DNA of 64,000 nt from Secundilactobacillus odoratitofui DSM 19909 = JCM 15043 (GTDB lineage Bacteria; Bacillota; Bacilli; Lactobacillales; Lactobacillaceae), in NCBI RefSeq assembly GCF_001434895.1, contig NZ_AZEE01000027.1, positions 510,661 to 574,660 of the forward strand. The letters run 5' to 3'. A program made the translations under genes and the position numbers. Numbering within the stretch: the stretch's first letter is position 1; the number at the start of each line of letters is the position of its first letter. The notes under the pieces are model-generated. The model was not told where the DNA came from. It ran no database searches and saw only the letters and a list, made by a program, of their open reading frames with translations. Below are positions 18,302 through 27,304 of the stretch, one piece after another.

Positions 18302-18497
18302 ATTGGCCCACTACCACTCCGACTAGCAGCCTTGGACCGTTACTGTGGGACCGGTTCCAGCCACGAAAATGCCGTGTCTTTCACCTCGCCTTTAAGCCTC
18401 AAGCCCCGAGTCTTAAAGACGTCCAGACTTTGTAACCGCCAAGGGCGCTAACAAAGTCTTGTCACCGCAACGGCCCAAGCCTGCTAGTCTCCGTTAT
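18302..18497 (-). repeat. Structured intergenic repeat, copy R2
   Basis: Minus-strand copy. Outer stem arms 18321-18341 and 18469-18489 pair over 21 positions with only two changes. Inside, in minus-strand order: GACTTTGTTAGCGCC/GGCGGTTACAAAGTC, TGGACG, TCTTTAAG/CTTAAAGG, GAGGTGAAAGAC, GGCTGGAACC and GGTCCCACAGT. Right flank GTCGGAGTGGTAGTGG. Confidence 0.85.
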
Positions 18498-18651
18498 CGT
18501 TTAATCCGTAGTACCATTAATTCATTCAAAAAATTAATAACGAACACAGTACCTATTGTAAAATAGGCGCATCCTGACCCAAGATTCCATCTATCCTGTC
18601 AATATAACTTCAACATGCATCCGCTCCTCACAATAATCGGTCATTCTCCAT
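18498..18651. other. AT-rich spacer between divergent repeats R2 and R3
   Basis: About 155 bases without an ORF, terminator or recognisable promoter. It shows no similarity to the spacer between R4 and R5. Confidence 0.5.
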
Positions 18652-18846
18652 GCCAGCCGTAGCATCACCGGTGATTTTCAGTTGGTGGCAGTGACTAGTG
18701 GTTGTTGACGCTTCAGCGTTTACAGCCACTGGACGGTTATGAGACTCGTTCTTTGAGGCTCATTACCGAAGCGTAAGACGAGGTACTCAGCTGAAGCTGG
18801 TCCCACAGCTACGAACTGAAAATCACCGGTGGCCGAGGCGACATCA
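18652..18846 (+). repeat. Structured intergenic repeat, copy R3
   Basis: Best-preserved short form. Outer stem P1 18666-18683 with 18814-18831: 18 bp, perfect. P2 18697-18730 (AGTGGTTGT..GACGCT-TC-AGCG..ACAGCCACT), linker TGGACGG, P3 18735-18743 with 18759-18767, then GAAGCGTAAGACGAGGTACT, P4 CAGC-TGAA-GCTG (18788-18799) and GGTCCCACAGC. Flanks AGCCGTAG and GGTGGCCGAGGCGACATCA. Confidence 0.88.
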
Positions 18847-18849
18847 AAC

Positions 18850-18890
18850 GCAAAAAAAGCCTCACACGGCTAGAAAGCCGTATGAGGTCT
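18850..18890 (-). terminator. Terminator of the GntR/UTRA gene
   Basis: GACCTCATACGGCTT and AGCCGTGTGAGGC stem, then TTTTTTT on the minus strand. Confidence 0.85.
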
Positions 18891-18907
18891 AAAAATTATT
18901 ACCAAGC

Positions 18908-19636
18908 TTACTCTTCATCTAGAGTAACAAACGTATTGTAGTTGAAGTAATCATAGCGTAAACGCATGTTAGATACCTCAAACGGCGTCCCGTCATCCAA
19001 GAAGAAAATTCCTTCCATAATGGCAACCGGTTCAGTCGCTTTAAGGCCCAGTAATTCCTGATCTTCGGCAGTAGACGGTTCAGCCCGTACTGTCATGAAC
19101 GACTTAGTCACAACCTTATTTTGAACGTCTTCCAAATAGTTAAAAATTGAACCTGACACCACTTTTTGTGAGAGTTCTGGCGCAATCTTGATTGGAATAA
19201 AGCCTCGTTCAATCATAAAAGGATGTTCGTCAAACAGACGTAAGCGCTGAATCTCATAAACAAAATCGCCCTTTTCCAAGAACAGATCCTGTTGCATCTC
19301 TTCGTTGGCCGGTACAACTTTGAATGATAACAGCTTAATGCCCTGTGTCTGACCATCACTCTTAAAACTATCGGTAATCCCCAAGTTTGAGCCTTCATAA
19401 TGAAAAATCGTTTGGTTTTTCATGTACAATGGATTAATGAACGTTCCTGAGCCGCGTTTTTTAAAAATGATGCCTTGATTTGCTAAAACACTAAGTGCCC
19501 GCTTGATTGAACTGCGGCTGACGTTGTATGCTTCACTTAGGCTTCGCTCATCTGGTAGTCGTTTGTTAGGAAACTGGTTATCGTGGATACGCGATTTTAG
19601 ATCATGTAGCACTCTTCGATAGACTAAATCTTTCAT
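18908..19636 (-). CDS. GntR/HutC-family regulator with UTRA ligand domain
   Basis: 242 residues. N-terminal GntR winged helix (about 5-70: LPDERSLSEAYNVSRSSIKRAL, then KKRGSGTFI) and C-terminal UTRA domain (about 90-235) that in this family binds phosphorylated sugars or related metabolites. Start ATG with GAGGAG. It lies on the same strand as xpkA, upstream of it but separated by repeats R2 and R3 and its own terminator. A role in controlling xpkA is an attractive guess from position only. I found no matching operator pair in the xpkA leader. Confidence 0.88.
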   Translation of the reverse strand: MKDLVYRRVLHDLKSRIHDNQFPNKRLPDERSLSEAYNVSRSSIKRALSVLANQGIIFKKRGSGTFINPLYMKNQTIFHYEGSNLGITDSFKSDGQTQGIKLLSFKVVPANEEMQQDLFLEKGDFVYEIQRLRLFDEHPFMIERGFIPIKIAPELSQKVVSGSIFNYLEDVQNKVVTKSFMTVRAEPSTAEDQELLGLKATEPVAIMEGIFFLDDGTPFEVSNMRLRYDYFNYNTFVTLDEE

Positions 19637-19795
19637 GAAAATCTCCTCGCAACCAATTCTTCGATTCTTTATTTAGAACGAGTATAACAGATTTTTCACT
19701 ATTCGGGTAGATTGAAGCGAACTATTAAAAAAATTGGTGCTATTTAATTAGGCATCTGGACAGTACCAAAATCAAAAAAGTAAGGACTGAGTTAA

Positions 19796-20311
19796 ATGTC
19801 AAAAAAGAAAAAGGGTGGCAAGTTACATAAAACCCTTGTCGAACAAATTCTCGACAAAGCTAAAATCGAGTATGAACAAATCCCCTTCGCAACCCATGAA
19901 GCTGGCGATGTGCAAGAGATGGAAGTTGATGAAAGTAAACTTGATCAACATACCATTTACAAAACCCTGGTTGCTTCTGGCAAAACAACTGGTCCAGTTG
20001 TTGGGGTCATTCCACTCGACACACATTTGGACCTTAAAAAACTGGCTAAGGCCTCTGGCAATAAAAAAGTAAACATGGTGCCGTTAAAGGAACTGGTCAA
20101 AACCACTGGTTACGAACATGGTGCTAATACGCCAGTTGGCATCTGGGAAAAGCTCAAGTACCCGATTTATTTCGACAATACCGCTAAAGAACAGGGCGAA
20201 ATCATCGTTTCTTCCGGTCAAATTGGTCGATCAGTTAAAGTTAACGCTGAGGCCGTCTGTCAATTAGTGCAAGGCGACTTCGTTGATTTATTAGAGGTTG
20301 ACGGCGAGTAA
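19796..20311 (+). CDS. ybaK: Cys-tRNA(Pro) deacylase, YbaK/EbsC family
   Basis: 171 residues, whole-length YbaK/ProX-like editing domain that hydrolyses misacylated Cys-tRNA(Pro). Recognisable pieces: YKTLVASGKTTGPVVGVIPLD (in part), DLKKLAKASGNKKVNM and a glycine-rich late segment (about 111-145). The N-terminal MSKKKKGGK is basic and suits RNA binding. ATG start with AAGGA at 9 bases. Single gene, with a strong bidirectional terminator against the convergent HD-domain gene. Confidence 0.88.
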   Translation: MSKKKKGGKLHKTLVEQILDKAKIEYEQIPFATHEAGDVQEMEVDESKLDQHTIYKTLVASGKTTGPVVGVIPLDTHLDLKKLAKASGNKKVNMVPLKELVKTTGYEHGANTPVGIWEKLKYPIYFDNTAKEQGEIIVSSGQIGRSVKVNAEAVCQLVQGDFVDLLEVDGE

Positions 20312-20353
20312 CCAGTCGTAATCCACACTTACAAAAAGATCTCAAACAAACGC

Positions 20354-20398
20354 AAAACAACTACGAAAATCTTAACTCGATTTTCGTAGTTGTTTTTT
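20354..20398. terminator. Bidirectional terminator, ybaK / HD gene
   Basis: AAAACAACTACGAAAATC and GATTTTCGTAGTTGTTTT, 7-base loop, T-run on the plus strand; it sits between convergent genes. Confidence 0.85.
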
Positions 20399-20409
20399 AG
20401 TCGCCTCGA

Positions 20410-21078
20410 TTACTGCATCCCATTCCACTCTGCCTTGAAATTCTCAAGAAAAGTAGTCATGGTCTTCTGACGACCTCTCGCGATTCGTTTCGCAACGGGT
20501 GTATTCATTTGGTCTGCTAACTTTAACAGCTTTTCGTAGAAGTGGTTAATAATGGTTTCGTTTTCCAAGTTTCGGTACTCAGCCTTGGTCATGTTTTGAC
20601 GTGGTTTTACCTTTGGATCATAGATTTTTTCACTGTGATGACCACCGTAGTAAATTGCTCGTGTAATCCCAATCGCGCCAATCGCATCTAATCGATCGGC
20701 ATCTTGAACAATTTGGCCTTCCAACGGCAGTGGCTGTTGGTCTTCTGTTAACGACTTGCTAAAGGACATATTGTTAATGATTAGCATCACCGTGTTAATT
20801 TGTGCTGATGTGAACGCCAATGAAGTCAAAAACTGTTCGACCGCTTGCTGAGCGGCTGCAACGTCATCAACCAACTTGTCATCGATAACATCGTGCAAGT
20901 ATGCCGCGGTCAGCGTAATGAGATAATCAGCCGATGGTTCTTCAGCCAACAACATCTTTGCATTGGTTACGACACGACTAATATGATCTAATCCGTGACC
21001 CGTTTGATCACCTGCCAGTTTCTGCGCTGTATAGTTATTAATTGCAGCTAGCTGTTCAGTTGCTTCCAAATCGCTCAC
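20410..21078 (-). CDS. HD-domain phosphohydrolase
   Basis: 222 residues. HD-superfamily metal ligands: HGLDHISRV (His about 24-28), YLHDVIDD (HD about 57-58) and a late Asp in VQDADRLDAIGAIG (about 128). The YHEXK-like tail region IYYGGHHSEKIYDPK fits the YedJ/YpgQ type, whose members hydrolyse nucleotides; the substrate is unknown. The start is a GTG (21078) with AGG close by; a TTG three codons later is also possible. Single gene, convergent with ybaK. Confidence 0.82.
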   Translation of the reverse strand: MSDLEATEQLAAINNYTAQKLAGDQTGHGLDHISRVVTNAKMLLAEEPSADYLITLTAAYLHDVIDDKLVDDVAAAQQAVEQFLTSLAFTSAQINTVMLIINNMSFSKSLTEDQQPLPLEGQIVQDADRLDAIGAIGITRAIYYGGHHSEKIYDPKVKPRQNMTKAEYRNLENETIINHFYEKLLKLADQMNTPVAKRIARGRQKTMTTFLENFKAEWNGMQ

Positions 21079-21296
21079 CTAATCTTTCTGAATAATGTTA
21101 GCCAATATCATACGGGATTAAGATTAAAATTTGATTAAAACACATCCGCTGTTTACTCAATTCTCCTAGCCATCAGTATTTTACCCTACTCAACCAACCA
21201 TAATAAATTTCGAAATTGGTCAACTTGCACGAACCCCTACAAGCATGCTAAAGTTTTAAAATGATAAATAGATTAGACAACGGGAGGCATTATTTT

Positions 21297-22049
21297 ATGA
21301 CGCCAGTTTCTTTTAAAGGGTTATCGATTGGGAGTGGTGCACCCAAAATTTGTGTGCCAATCACGGGTGCTGATACGAACACCGTTATCGGTCAGGCCGG
21401 TGAGGCTGTTTCATCCGCCGCTGATTTAGTTGAATGGCGCTTAGATTATTTTAACGACTTAGAAAACACCGTTGAAATCATTGCGACCACCAATCGTTTA
21501 ACCGAAATTCTTGGAGAATTGCCACTGCTCGTCACATTACGCGACCGTGCTGAAGGTGGTAAACGCCAAATTGCAGACAGCGACTACCTCAACCTCTACA
21601 CTGAATTGATGCTCAATACTGATATCACAGCTATTGATGTTGAGTGGCAGCGCGATAAAACGGTCACCAACCAGCTGATTGACCTCGCAACCCGTCATCA
21701 AGTCCGCACCATCATTAGCCACCACGAGTTCGACCACACACCAACCGAATCCGAAATGCTACAGCAATTAAACGACATGGCCGCCCTAAACGGTGACATC
21801 GTTAAATTAGCCGTCATGCCGTTGAGCAATAACGATGTGTTAAACCTGATGAACGTCACGCACCGTGCCAGTCAAACTTTTGAACAACCCATCATCACCA
21901 TGGCAATGGGTGACCTCGGTACCGTTACGCGTGTCGCCGGTCAAACTTTTGATAGCGTCTTAACCTTTGCATCAGTTCATAGCCAATCTGCCCCTGGGCA
22001 GTTAACTGTTGATCAAACTCGGCGCATTTTGAACGTCCTCACCCAATAA
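21297..22049 (+). CDS. aroD: 3-dehydroquinate dehydratase, type I
   Basis: 250-residue shikimate-pathway enzyme (3-dehydroquinate to 3-dehydroshikimate) working through a Schiff base. Active-site residues fall where expected for the type I family: E46 and R48 in VEWRLD, H143 in IISHHEF, and K170 in GDIVKLAVMP. Start ATG with GGGAGG, 8 bases upstream; an ATG 36 bases earlier lacks a ribosome site. Single gene. Other aro genes are not nearby. Confidence 0.93.
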   Translation: MTPVSFKGLSIGSGAPKICVPITGADTNTVIGQAGEAVSSAADLVEWRLDYFNDLENTVEIIATTNRLTEILGELPLLVTLRDRAEGGKRQIADSDYLNLYTELMLNTDITAIDVEWQRDKTVTNQLIDLATRHQVRTIISHHEFDHTPTESEMLQQLNDMAALNGDIVKLAVMPLSNNDVLNLMNVTHRASQTFEQPIITMAMGDLGTVTRVAGQTFDSVLTFASVHSQSAPGQLTVDQTRRILNVLTQ

Positions 22050-22190
22050 TTTTAATGAACTCGGTCATTATTTAATTTTCGTTTGATTATAGAGAATGTG
22101 AGTTATTTCACATCAAGACTTAATCAAAGATTTTACCTAAAGCTGTTGAAACAGCTTACATTATCTGCTATATTATTAAGTGCAAAGTAC

Positions 22191-22204
22191 GTAAAACGTT
22201 TTAC
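22191..22204. promoter_or_regulatory. LacI-type operator upstream of rbsK
   Basis: Perfect palindrome GTAAAACGTTTTAC, about 50 bases before the rbsK start. Near-identical sites occur at 42537-42550 and 43036-43049 in the rbsD-transporter region, pointing to a shared RbsR-like repressor encoded elsewhere. Confidence 0.75.
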
Positions 22205-22252
22205 TTAAAACGGACAAGACTTAAGACAGACTGAAATGAGGTTAAATTAATC

Positions 22253-23185
22253 ATGACAAATCGTGTAACTGTAATTGGAAGTTTAAACGTCGACACTATT
22301 CTCGAAATTCCACGCTTACCAAAACCAGGTGAAACTTTGGCAATGGGCGATCAATCATTTGCTGGCGGTGGTAAGGGTGCCAACCAAGGTATCGCAGCTG
22401 GTCGTGCCGGTGCTGATACCTACTTCATTGGTAAAATTGGCGATGATGCCAACGGTAAGTTCATGGTTAAGTCAATGACTGACTCAAACATCAACGTTGA
22501 CGAGATTACTGTCACCAAGGATGCTAAGACCGGTCAAGCTTTCATCCTATTAGATGAAAATGGTCAAAACTCAATCTTAGTTTACGGTGGTGCTAACCAA
22601 GCTTTAACCACTGCTGATGTTGACCACGCTGAAGCAACGATTGCTAAGAGCGACTTTATCATTACTCAATTTGAAACACCACTTGACGTTGCTGAAGCTG
22701 CCTTTAAGACCGCTAAAGCAAACGATGTTGTAACCATTTTGAATCCTGCACCAGCCCGCCAAGCAATTCCTGCCAGCTTGATGGCTGTTAGTGACTTAGT
22801 TGTGCCGAACGAAACCGAGTGCCAAACCTTAACTGGTGTTGAGATCACTGACGAAGCTTCCATGATCAAGGGTGCCGAAAAGCTCCACGAAATGGGTGCT
22901 AAGGGTGTCATCATTACCGTTGGTGACAAGGGTGCCTTCTACCACACCGTTGACGGTAACTACGGCTTCGTTGACGCCTTCAAAGTTAAGGCCGTTGATA
23001 CGACTGCAGCCGGCGACACTTTCATCGGCGCACTTAGTTCACAACTTAAGAAGGACTTCAGTAACCTTCCTGACGCCATTCGATTTGCAAACCGTGCCTC
23101 ATCGATCACTGTTCAACGGATGGGCGCTCACCCTTCAATTCCAACTTTAGCTGAAATTGAAGCTGCCAATGCGGCTGCAAAATAA
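22253..23185 (+). CDS. rbsK: Ribokinase
   Basis: 310-residue PfkB-family kinase phosphorylating D-ribose at O5. N-terminal signature GSLNVDTIL and AGGGKGANQGIAAGRAGA (about 37-54); C-terminal anion hole and catalytic Asp D255 in DTTAAGDTFIGAL. Ribosome site GAGG, 9 bases upstream. Monocistronic, with a terminator straight after. It is separated by 19 kb from rbsD and the probable ribose transporter but shares their operator, so I read it as part of the same ribose regulon feeding the phosphoketolase pathway. Confidence 0.93.
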   Translation: MTNRVTVIGSLNVDTILEIPRLPKPGETLAMGDQSFAGGGKGANQGIAAGRAGADTYFIGKIGDDANGKFMVKSMTDSNINVDEITVTKDAKTGQAFILLDENGQNSILVYGGANQALTTADVDHAEATIAKSDFIITQFETPLDVAEAAFKTAKANDVVTILNPAPARQAIPASLMAVSDLVVPNETECQTLTGVEITDEASMIKGAEKLHEMGAKGVIITVGDKGAFYHTVDGNYGFVDAFKVKAVDTTAAGDTFIGALSSQLKKDFSNLPDAIRFANRASSITVQRMGAHPSIPTLAEIEAANAAAK

Positions 23186-23208
23186 GCTACAGTAAACGAC
23201 GAAACCTT

Positions 23209-23243
23209 TAAAAGACACCTTCAGCAATGAGGGCGTCTTTTTT
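23209..23243 (+). terminator. Terminator of rbsK
   Basis: AAAAGACACC and GGGCGTCTTTTTT pair around an 11-base loop. Confidence 0.75.
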
Positions 23244-23285
23244 CTTTGTTATCTTCATATACTCACTTACTCACTGGCGATTACT

Positions 23286-23502
23286 GTCGCCTTCGGCCAC
23301 TGGTCGTCAGGGTTGGTTGCTGCGGGACCGGGTTCAGCCGAAGAACGCGTCTTCACCCTCGGTTTTGAACCACGAAGTTCACGTGTTTCAAAGCCGTCCA
23401 ATGTTGTAAGGCCGAAGTCAGGGACAAAGGTCGCGTCCCCAACTTCAACCTAACAACATTTTTCGCTGCTACCAACCCTGACGACCAGTGGCACTACGGC
23501 TA
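23286..23502 (-). repeat. Structured intergenic repeat, copy R4 (long P2 form)
   Basis: Minus-strand copy. Outer stem 23296-23317 with 23471-23492: 22 bp, perfect. P2 is the extended form, AATGTTGTTAGGTTGAAGT pairing with ACTTCGGCCTTACAACATT. It is followed by TGGACGG, P3 CTTTGAA/TTCAAA, GAGGGTGAAGACG, P4 CGGCTGAACCCG and GGTCCCGCAGC. Flanks AGCCGTAGTGCCA and TGGCCGAAGGCGACA. Confidence 0.88.
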
Positions 23503-23648
23503 ATATACAGTATTCGAGTTAGCTTGAGCTAAAGTTATCACGTCCCTAAAGGGGGACAAACTTACGAAACAATTTCGAAATACTCCTCCGAAAATTGTTC
23601 AATTTACAGACAAACGCTCTGAATTTTCGGCTAGTATTTAACCAGAAC
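23503..23648. other. Spacer between divergent repeats R4 and R5
   Basis: About 146 bases. AGCTTGAGCT and GAAACAATTTCGAAA are small palindromes. No ORF or terminator is seen. Confidence 0.45.
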
Positions 23649-23833
23649 GGAGGACTATCCGGTTTGCCGACAGCAGTGACAAGTGCCAGTTGACGCTTCA
23701 GCGTTTACTGGCACTGGACGTTGCTGAGACTTGCGTTTTTTCAAAGCTCAGCAACGAGGCGTAAGACGAGGTACTCGGCTGAAGCCGGTCCCACAGCAGT
23801 TGGCAAGCCGGATAGTCCGGAGTGGTAATGGCC
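23649..23833 (+). repeat. Structured intergenic repeat, copy R5
   Basis: Outer stem 23652-23668 with 23802-23818: 17 pairs, one of them G-T. P2 AGTGCCAG..TGACGCT-TC-AGCG..CTGGCACT, TGGACG, P3 TTGCTGAG/CTCAGCAA, GAGGCGTAAGACGAGGTACT, P4 GGC-TGAA-GCC, GGTCCCACAGC. Right flank GGAGTGGTAATGGCC, like R2. Confidence 0.88.
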
Positions 23834-23837
23834 AAAA

Positions 23838-23890
23838 TTAAAAAAGTTCAACCACATCATTCGCCTTGAGAAAACGATGTGGTTGAACTT
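23838..23890 (-). terminator. Terminator of the 617-residue membrane protein gene
   Basis: AAGTTCAACCACATCGTTTT and its complement form a stem of about 16 bp with TTTTTTAATT after it on the minus strand. Confidence 0.85.
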
Positions 23891-23905
23891 ACAGTGCACT
23901 AAAAA

Positions 23906-25759
23906 TTATTTACTAGCAGTTGATTTTAAAGACTGGTTCTCAAACGTCGATAACCCAACGTTAGCTGTGGCCAGTTGATTTTTGTTAGTTGCAGTTGCCT
24001 TAAAACTGACTTTGTCACCGGTTTGAATAAACTGATAAATCGGCTCAAAGGACTTAGAGGCGGTGTCCATTCGGTAAACATGACTGTCACCCTTCAAAAT
24101 AAACAAAATCTGCTTATCATCCGGTTTCACAACTCGCTCAACCGTACCAGAAATTGTCTTACCGGTTACCTTCGGCTCAACAGTCGTACCAGTTTTGGCA
24201 CCGACACGTTGATTGAATAGCTCAAGCGTACTCTGCGCGTCGTCTCCAACAGCGTAAGTACCGCTCTGGTTATTACCATCCGCCAGTAAGTAGACGAACT
24301 TCATAAACGAATTGTTATCTCGATCAAGCATTGATACCACCCAAGTTGGATGACCATTGATCCGGTAGAGTAACGGCAGCGTCCCTTTGTAATTTTGCGG
24401 GTTAATGTCTTGTTGTGCGTATGATATAGCCCGCTCCGGTGTCATCACGTTACCGTGTTCACGATAATAGTGCAGCGTGTTCGTCCGAGCATCCACAAAG
24501 GCATAACCCAAGATGGAACTTTGATGGCTGTTCACACTGGTCATACCCGTAAAGTAATAAATGCGACCCTTGTAGGCGTATGGTGTCAGCGTATCGCCAC
24601 CCTCGGTCCCGGCGTTAGTTGGCTTCATCACATCATTGTGGCCACCAAAGCTCGTCGCGTTCCAGAACCCATGACGGTATTTACCAAACATCGTCACTTC
24701 TTTTTCAACCAATTCGGGTGTTGCAGCTACGTCGACAAACTTCGGCACTTTGTTTGGTGAGTAAACTTTCACCTTACCGTTGATTGTGTTCAACACAGCC
24801 ACCTTGTAGTGTTTGAAATCCAAGTTGCGGTTAAAATACGAAATTGGCTTAGCTAAAGTTCGCACGTAATACGGTGTGCCGTTGTTATCTACTTCAAGTT
24901 GAGAGGTTGAGCCCACCATGGTGTAACCCATGCTATAAGCGTTGATTCGACGATCAGCGTCCCGGTTGAAATAGGCACTTGGCGTATAACGCATTGGTTT
25001 AGCGACAAACTTTGGATCAGCGTTCTTATCCGTAGCATTAGTCATAAAGTAACCAGGCACCTTTTGGTAGTGAATATACCGCCAGAAACCGCCAGAGAAC
25101 TCGACGGGCGCAACGTAAACCATCTTGCCCTTGTACATCTGAACGCGCATGTGATTTAAATCATACACGTTAGAGTTCTTAAAGCTATTCAACGAGTTAT
25201 TCATATCCGTTGAAACCGTCTGTGGTGCGTTTACGACCGGCGTTTCCGTACTGTTTTTAATCACGGGCATCGGTGCGCCATCTGTTGAATTGTTCATTTC
25301 AGTTTTAATGGAGCTCACAGCTGGTTTAGGGTTCATCGTCGTGATGACTGAGGCAATGCTCCCAAGCGCAATAATCAACACCACGGCCCCGATTGCAGCA
25401 CCAATGACGCGGCCGAGCCAGCCAATCGTCACACCAAAACTGCGCATTAAGCGACTAAACGCGTTATCTTCATTTACTGCCCGTTCCGTCACTGCATCCG
25501 GATTAAACACGAAACGACGCAGAACCGCTACAACGACTAAGCCACCAATCAGCCACATTAGCCAGCCATCAATTAACGCTGGGTAGGCCAGATCTGGCAG
25601 ATTAAAATAGGTGTTCACGTAACTCACGATAAACAGTGCAACTATTGCAACTGTTCCCCACAGTCGCCAGCGCCGCGTACTGATCCACAAAAACCAGATA
25701 AACGGTATCAGCAAGCCCGATAGTTTAACTAGCGTGATCAGGGCAAAATAACTTAACAT
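23906..25759 (-). CDS. Membrane-anchored protein with large extracellular domain, unknown function
   Basis: 617 residues. Four transmembrane helices in the first 140 residues (about 5-27, 33-53, 63-84, 113-137) and then a roughly 475-residue extracytoplasmic region rich in Asn, Tyr and Thr. Within it, LLYRINGHPTWVVSMLDRDNN and PERAISYAQQDINPQNY recall PepSY-like modules (helix, then strands with a W-x-V core). The last 90 residues (VTGKTISGTVERVVK..., KGDSHVYRMD) look like a small OB-like beta domain. Ribosome site AGAGGAG. Single gene with its own terminator. I do not recognise the family; a regulatory or scaffolding role at the cell surface is possible. Confidence 0.8.
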   Translation of the reverse strand: MLSYFALITLVKLSGLLIPFIWFLWISTRRWRLWGTVAIVALFIVSYVNTYFNLPDLAYPALIDGWLMWLIGGLVVVAVLRRFVFNPDAVTERAVNEDNAFSRLMRSFGVTIGWLGRVIGAAIGAVVLIIALGSIASVITTMNPKPAVSSIKTEMNNSTDGAPMPVIKNSTETPVVNAPQTVSTDMNNSLNSFKNSNVYDLNHMRVQMYKGKMVYVAPVEFSGGFWRYIHYQKVPGYFMTNATDKNADPKFVAKPMRYTPSAYFNRDADRRINAYSMGYTMVGSTSQLEVDNNGTPYYVRTLAKPISYFNRNLDFKHYKVAVLNTINGKVKVYSPNKVPKFVDVAATPELVEKEVTMFGKYRHGFWNATSFGGHNDVMKPTNAGTEGGDTLTPYAYKGRIYYFTGMTSVNSHQSSILGYAFVDARTNTLHYYREHGNVMTPERAISYAQQDINPQNYKGTLPLLYRINGHPTWVVSMLDRDNNSFMKFVYLLADGNNQSGTYAVGDDAQSTLELFNQRVGAKTGTTVEPKVTGKTISGTVERVVKPDDKQILFILKGDSHVYRMDTASKSFEPIYQFIQTGDKVSFKATATNKNQLATANVGLSTFENQSLKSTASK

Positions 25760-25861
25760 CTCTACTCCTCTTTCCTATTCGATTCTTCCCAAATTTCTCG
25801 TTTCTAACTCCCAGTATACCAAATCAAGACGGGCTAAAAGTACGTTGATTGTTAGAATAAC

Positions 25862-25896
25862 AAAAAGAGCCCTGTGCCAATAACACACGGGACTCG
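25862..25896 (-). terminator. Terminator of the 105-residue protein gene
   Basis: GAGTCCCGTGTG and CACAGGGCTC stem, then TTTTTG on the minus strand. Confidence 0.8.
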
Positions 25897-25915
25897 TTTA
25901 TAATGAACCGTTCAA

Positions 25916-26233
25916 CTAAGAAACACTAGCCGCATACGTATCTAACAATTGGACAACTTCGTTCACCACAGCTACGATATTAATTTCCTTAGCTGCCAAG
26001 GTACCACTGGCTAAGAGTTGTACCGCGATGTGTTTATCCGTCAATTCTAAATGGTACTTATCTAAAAGTGTCGTTAGCATGTAGTCTGCGCTACTCTCAC
26101 GCGCCTCTTGTAACTTAAAGTCGGCTGCATGTCCAGAATCGTTTACCCAAAGGATAAAGGTCTGCAGGTTACGGCACACGTGTGAGATAAAGTTTTTGTC
26201 TTCAGGGGTTAAAAGGTAAATGCTGTCGTTCAT
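25916..26233 (-). CDS. Hypothetical small cytoplasmic protein
   Basis: 105 residues if started at the ATG 26233; a TTG 18 bases upstream gives 111. Mixed alpha/beta composition, with no signal peptide or membrane segment. Contains LTPEDKNFISHVCRNLQTFILWVNDSG and a hydrophobic C-terminal helix (EINIVAVVNEVVQLLDTYAA). A purine-rich stretch (GGTGG) may serve as ribosome site. Single gene with a clear terminator, which supports expression. No family recognised. Confidence 0.65.
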   Translation of the reverse strand: MNDSIYLLTPEDKNFISHVCRNLQTFILWVNDSGHAADFKLQEARESSADYMLTTLLDKYHLELTDKHIAVQLLASGTLAAKEINIVAVVNEVVQLLDTYAASVS

Positions 26234-26650
26234 CCCGACCACCGCTCTCAAAATAATTTCATCGTTCTCTCATTCGTTACTTATTTTAACACAGTTTAAC
26301 CCCGACCTACAGGGATTGGCAGTGGTTTTACGAATTCATAAAATAATTGAAAATGGGTATTTTTTAGTACTAAAAAAAGGGTTTTCGGAAATCGTCAGTT
26401 ATTTATTAACATTATCATGTTAGGTTACACGATGATCAGTAAAACACGGACTAACTCATTGAAACATCATAAAACATTCGGTAGTATATTAACGATTGTG
26501 AATAAACAAACAATGAGTTTGCATGAATATTTTTAATCGATAACTCGATAAATTGTAACCGTTTTCTATATCAACCAATCCATGGTATCCTAGTAGTTGA
26601 CAAGTGAAGGACCTTATCCATCAATTAATGTCAAGAAAGGAGTGCCAATC
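26234..26650. other. Intergenic region before the orphan response regulator
   Basis: About 417 bases, AT-rich and without ORFs. GGTATTTTTTAGTACTAAAAAAAGG is a partial hairpin near 26356-26380. The only other note is a GACAAGTGAAG string near 26600, also present at 28720 upstream of preT. Confidence 0.45.
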
Positions 26651-27304
26651 ATGTACAACGTCTTACTGAGTGATGACCACCCGATTTATCGGACCGGCTT
26701 AATCACCGTTATTAACCAGCAACCCCACTTCAAGGTGGTGGCCGAAACCAGTAATGGGACCGACGCAGTTGTCCGGGTTGCTGAAGGCGATATCGACGTC
26801 GTCATCATGGATCTGACGATGCCGCCTGGCGAAAGTGGTGTCAGTGCGACCCGTCGCATTCACGACACCTTTCCGAACGTGAAGGTTCTCGTCAACACAG
26901 CTCACGAAGATCACGAATCGATTGATATGGCACTCCATAATGGTGCAGCTGGCTACGTACTAAAAAACTCACCGCAAAGTGAGTTCGTTGCTGCTTTAAC
27001 GACCGTGGTATGCGATCGGATCTTTGTTGATCAAAATATCGTGTTAACACCAGCCGACTTTAAAGCCATTGATTCTACGAAGTGTGATGAACAGCTCTAC
27101 TATTACAACGCCCTCTCCAACCGGGAACGAGAGGTTTTACCGTTAATCGTACTCAGCTGCTCGAACAAAGAGATCGCAAGTCGGCTCTACATCACAACTA
27201 AAACGGTCGAAGCACATAAGGCTAACATCATGCGAAAGCTTGATTATCCTTCCCACGCTGAGCTTGTAAGTTACGCTGTGAAACACCACCTAGTGGATTT
27301 TTAA
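26651..27304 (+). CDS. Orphan NarL/FixJ-type response regulator
   Basis: 217 residues. Receiver domain 1-120 with acidic pocket DD (8-9), phosphoacceptor D54 in VIMDLTMPPGESG, switch Thr in LVNTAHED and Lys in GYVLKNS. LuxR-type helix-turn-helix about 150-210 (LSNREREVLPLIVLSCSNKE, then TKTVEAHKANIMRKL). ATG at 26651 with AAAGGAG. No histidine kinase gene is nearby, so its partner is elsewhere or it is phosphorylated otherwise. It converges with, and overlaps by 15 bases, the Rgg-like regulator gene. It may control the neighbouring preTA operon, but this is position only. Confidence 0.9.
   Translation: MYNVLLSDDHPIYRTGLITVINQQPHFKVVAETSNGTDAVVRVAEGDIDVVIMDLTMPPGESGVSATRRIHDTFPNVKVLVNTAHEDHESIDMALHNGAAGYVLKNSPQSEFVAALTTVVCDRIFVDQNIVLTPADFKAIDSTKCDEQLYYYNALSNREREVLPLIVLSCSNKEIASRLYITTKTVEAHKANIMRKLDYPSHAELVSYAVKHHLVDF

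Noticed and set aside
18302-18846. R2 and R3 as terminators or T-boxes of xpkA
   Set aside because: No T-run after the stems and no T-box consensus; the copies also occur at loci with no related gene.
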